Of a stretch of DNA of 64,000 nt, positions 62,399 through 64,000 are shown piece by piece. Source of the stretch: Falciphora oryzae (taxonomy: Eukaryota; Ascomycota; Sordariomycetes; Magnaporthales; Magnaporthaceae). Position 1 is the stretch's first letter. Each line of letters starts with the position of its first letter. The translations under genes and the position numbers were made by a program. The notes under the pieces were generated by a model that saw nothing but the letters and a program-made list of their open reading frames with translations, was not told the DNA's origin and ran no database searches. The stretch spans positions 1,069,605 through 1,133,604 of the forward strand of contig JNVV01000009.1 in NCBI GenBank assembly GCA_000733355.1, given 5' to 3'.

Positions 62399-63744
62399 CA
62401 CCAAATGTATCAATAACGTCGCCGCCATCCCCGGCGACCCGCTGCACACGTTCAGGTGCAAGAACACCCACGCCCCATCGGCTCCCCACGCGGCAACGCC
62501 GCCAGCGAGGTCGGCAGGCCGGAATTCGGATCGGTCCAGCCCCAGGTGGAGCTGTTCCAGGGCGCGTCCTTCATCGAGATCCTGCCCACGGCCGTCGGCT
62601 TCCTGCCGTCGCACGGCACGCTGAGCGAGAACTCGCTGTGGCGCGAGATCCGCGGCTACAAGCACTACATGCTCATCGGCAGCGAGCAGAGCGGGCACGG
62701 CGTGCAGATCTTCGACATGACTAAGCTGCTCGCCGTCACCGACGCCGAGGCGCCCAAGCAGTACGGCACCGCCGACCTGACCGGCCACTTCATAGGCCTG
62801 CTTATCGGCGCCAGCCACAACGTCCTGGCCAACGGGGAGGCTGAGTACGGCGTCGCGGTCGGCGCGCGCCCCCGCACTAGCGGCTGCATCGGCGGCCTCA
62901 TCTTCTTCGACCTCAAGGACCCTCCAAGCCGACGCCCATCGCGTGCGACCCGCAGGACTCGTACGTGCACGACGCTCAGTGCGTCATCTACCGCGGTCCG
63001 CACGCTAAGTACGTCGGCCGGGACATCTGCTACGGCTACAACGAGGACACGCTCACCATCTACGACGTCACTAACAAGAACGCGCCCAAGATCATCTCGC
63101 GCACCTCGTACGAGGGCTTCAGCTACACCCACCAGGGCTGGCTGCTGGACGTGAACAACCAGGAGTACCTGCTTATGGACGACGAGTACGGCAAGGTCCC
63201 CGGCCCCGGTTTCGACCAGCACCCCGTCACCTATATCTGGGATATCCGCGACCTTAAGCACCCAAAAACACCGGTCTTTACAAGACCACTCGGATAAGTA
63301 GCCAATAAATCCAGACTGGGATAGCCTACAAAGTAAAACATGGTATGTAATCCCTTCTCCCAACAGCGCGGTATCGACCACAACCAGTACGTCATCGACG
63401 GCTACTCGTACCGGAGCAGCTACACCAGCGGCCTGCGCGTCTACAATGTCTCGTCGGTGCCGCAGGACCCCACGGGCGGCAGCGTGCGAGGTCGCCTTTT
63501 TCGACATCTACCCCGAGGACGACAGCGAGCCGGGCGGCGGCGCCGTGCAGTTCAGCGGCATTTGGGCCAGCTACGCTACTTCAAACCGGGCTTCATTTTC
63601 GTCAATACCATCGAGCGCGGCGCCTTTGTCATCAAAATGCAGAAGAAGGACCGCTGCGAGCCCCAGGGCTGCAGCCCCGACAACTTCCTGCGCGCCATGC
63701 GCTCGACGTCTGTCTCGGGCCGCCTCAAACTGCCTAAGCGGCGG
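62399..63744 (+). pseudogene. Regulatory-P / LVIVD-repeat secreted protein with frameshifts
   Basis: Collinear fragments in shifting frames: KCINNVAAIPGDPLHTFRC; SLWREIRGYKHYMLIGSEQS, GHGVQIFDMTKLLAV, SHNVLANGEAEYGVAVGARP, GGLIFFDLKDP; QDSYVHDAQCVIYRGPHAKY, DICYGYNEDTLTIYDVTN, SYTHQGWLLDVNNQEYLLMD, PVTYIWDIRDLKHPKTPVF; and after an intron-like gap RGIDHNQYVIDGYSYRSSYT, LRVYNVSSVPQDP, EVAFFDIYPEDDSEPGGGA, FKPGFIFVNTIERGAFVIK. These repeats are typical of fungal proteins named regulatory P domain-containing or choice-of-anchor B proteins (LVIVD beta-propeller). Indels near 62470, 62917, 63489 and 63581 break the frame. Function in fungi is unknown; proteins of this type are secreted. Confidence 0.8.
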
Positions 63745-64000
63745 TGTAATGATAGAGGGGGTTTGCATTTGCAATGCGCTGGGCAACATTTGTAGTCGAT
63801 AGAAGATATATTTTAATATAGAAGACCATTATCGTCAATACTGCCCGGGTACGTTTCTTTGCTTTGCTGTTGGATGCTTTTTGCGCGCGCCTCCCAGGCC
63901 GTCCTCATTAGTGGAGGTCGTGGCTGGAAGAGGGGTGTATATCGAGGGTAGGGGGGCAGGACGACTACAAACTCACCGAACTGGGGTTCTTAAGGCCCTA
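63745..64000. other. 3' flank of the LVIVD remnant
   Basis: AT-rich stretch (63800-63840) that could include the old polyadenylation region. Nothing else seen. Confidence 0.4.

Noticed and set aside
1..64000. CRISPR array, bacterial operon or secondary-metabolite (PKS/NRPS) cluster.
   Set aside because: No regularly spaced direct repeats with unique spacers, eukaryotic introns throughout, and no megasynthase domains seen.

Overview
This 64 kb window comes from a filamentous ascomycete (Pezizomycotina, most likely Sordariomycetes). The signs are short GT-AG introns of 53-131 bp with CTAAC-like branch sites, fungal-only families (subgroup C killer-toxin-like chitinase, HET domain, DUF3632, TPR-CHAT), pogo/Fot1-type transposons, Tad-like LINEs, many solo LTRs, and transition mutations in CpA context that look like repeat-induced point mutation (RIP). 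There are two assembly gaps (955-1050 and 12770-12996). It is an accessory, gene-poor, repeat-rich region.

Layout. 0-7.3 kb: a 5S rRNA fragment and a four-exon GH18 chitinase with LysM and CBM18 modules. 7.3-26 kb: a transposon graveyard with solo LTRs of three families (several with perfect 5-bp target duplications), one secreted-protein gene, two LINE copies, a 1,859-bp Pot2/Fot1-like element inserted in a LINE tail, one intact unknown gene (19.1-20.4 kb), a gene cut by an LTR (22 kb) and a RIP-mutated pogo-type element with a zinc knuckle (23.9-25.8 kb). 28-34 kb: a conserved fungal unknown and a large coiled-coil/JmjC gene. 36-46 kb: the most interesting block, described below. 46.9-48 kb: a DUF3632 gene. 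48.4-55 kb: a secreted-protein fragment fused to a NACHT remnant, two related MITEs, a 12-bp minisatellite, solo LTRs, and a HET-domain gene whose 5' end runs into the antisense of an NLR C-terminus. 55-64 kb: decayed genes (zinc-finger protein C-terminus, PD-(D/E)XK-like protein, pectate lyase, regulatory-P/LVIVD protein), a Ty3/gypsy integrase fragment and one small unknown ORF.

Candidate system. Between 36.2 and 45.7 kb lie a 241-residue protein with gasdermin-like features (-), a TPR-CHAT protease with eight near-identical 45-residue repeats (+, divergent from it), a decayed second copy of the gasdermin-like gene (+), and a caspase-like (peptidase C14) gene (-). Known fungal gasdermin-like proteins are usually encoded next to a protease, often CHAT or subtilisin type, that cleaves them to trigger regulated cell death. 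I therefore read this as a cell-death / heterokaryon-incompatibility island, with NLR and HET remnants nearby. The gasdermin assignment is my inference from the sequence pattern and the neighbourhood. That the two copies are related is seen directly.
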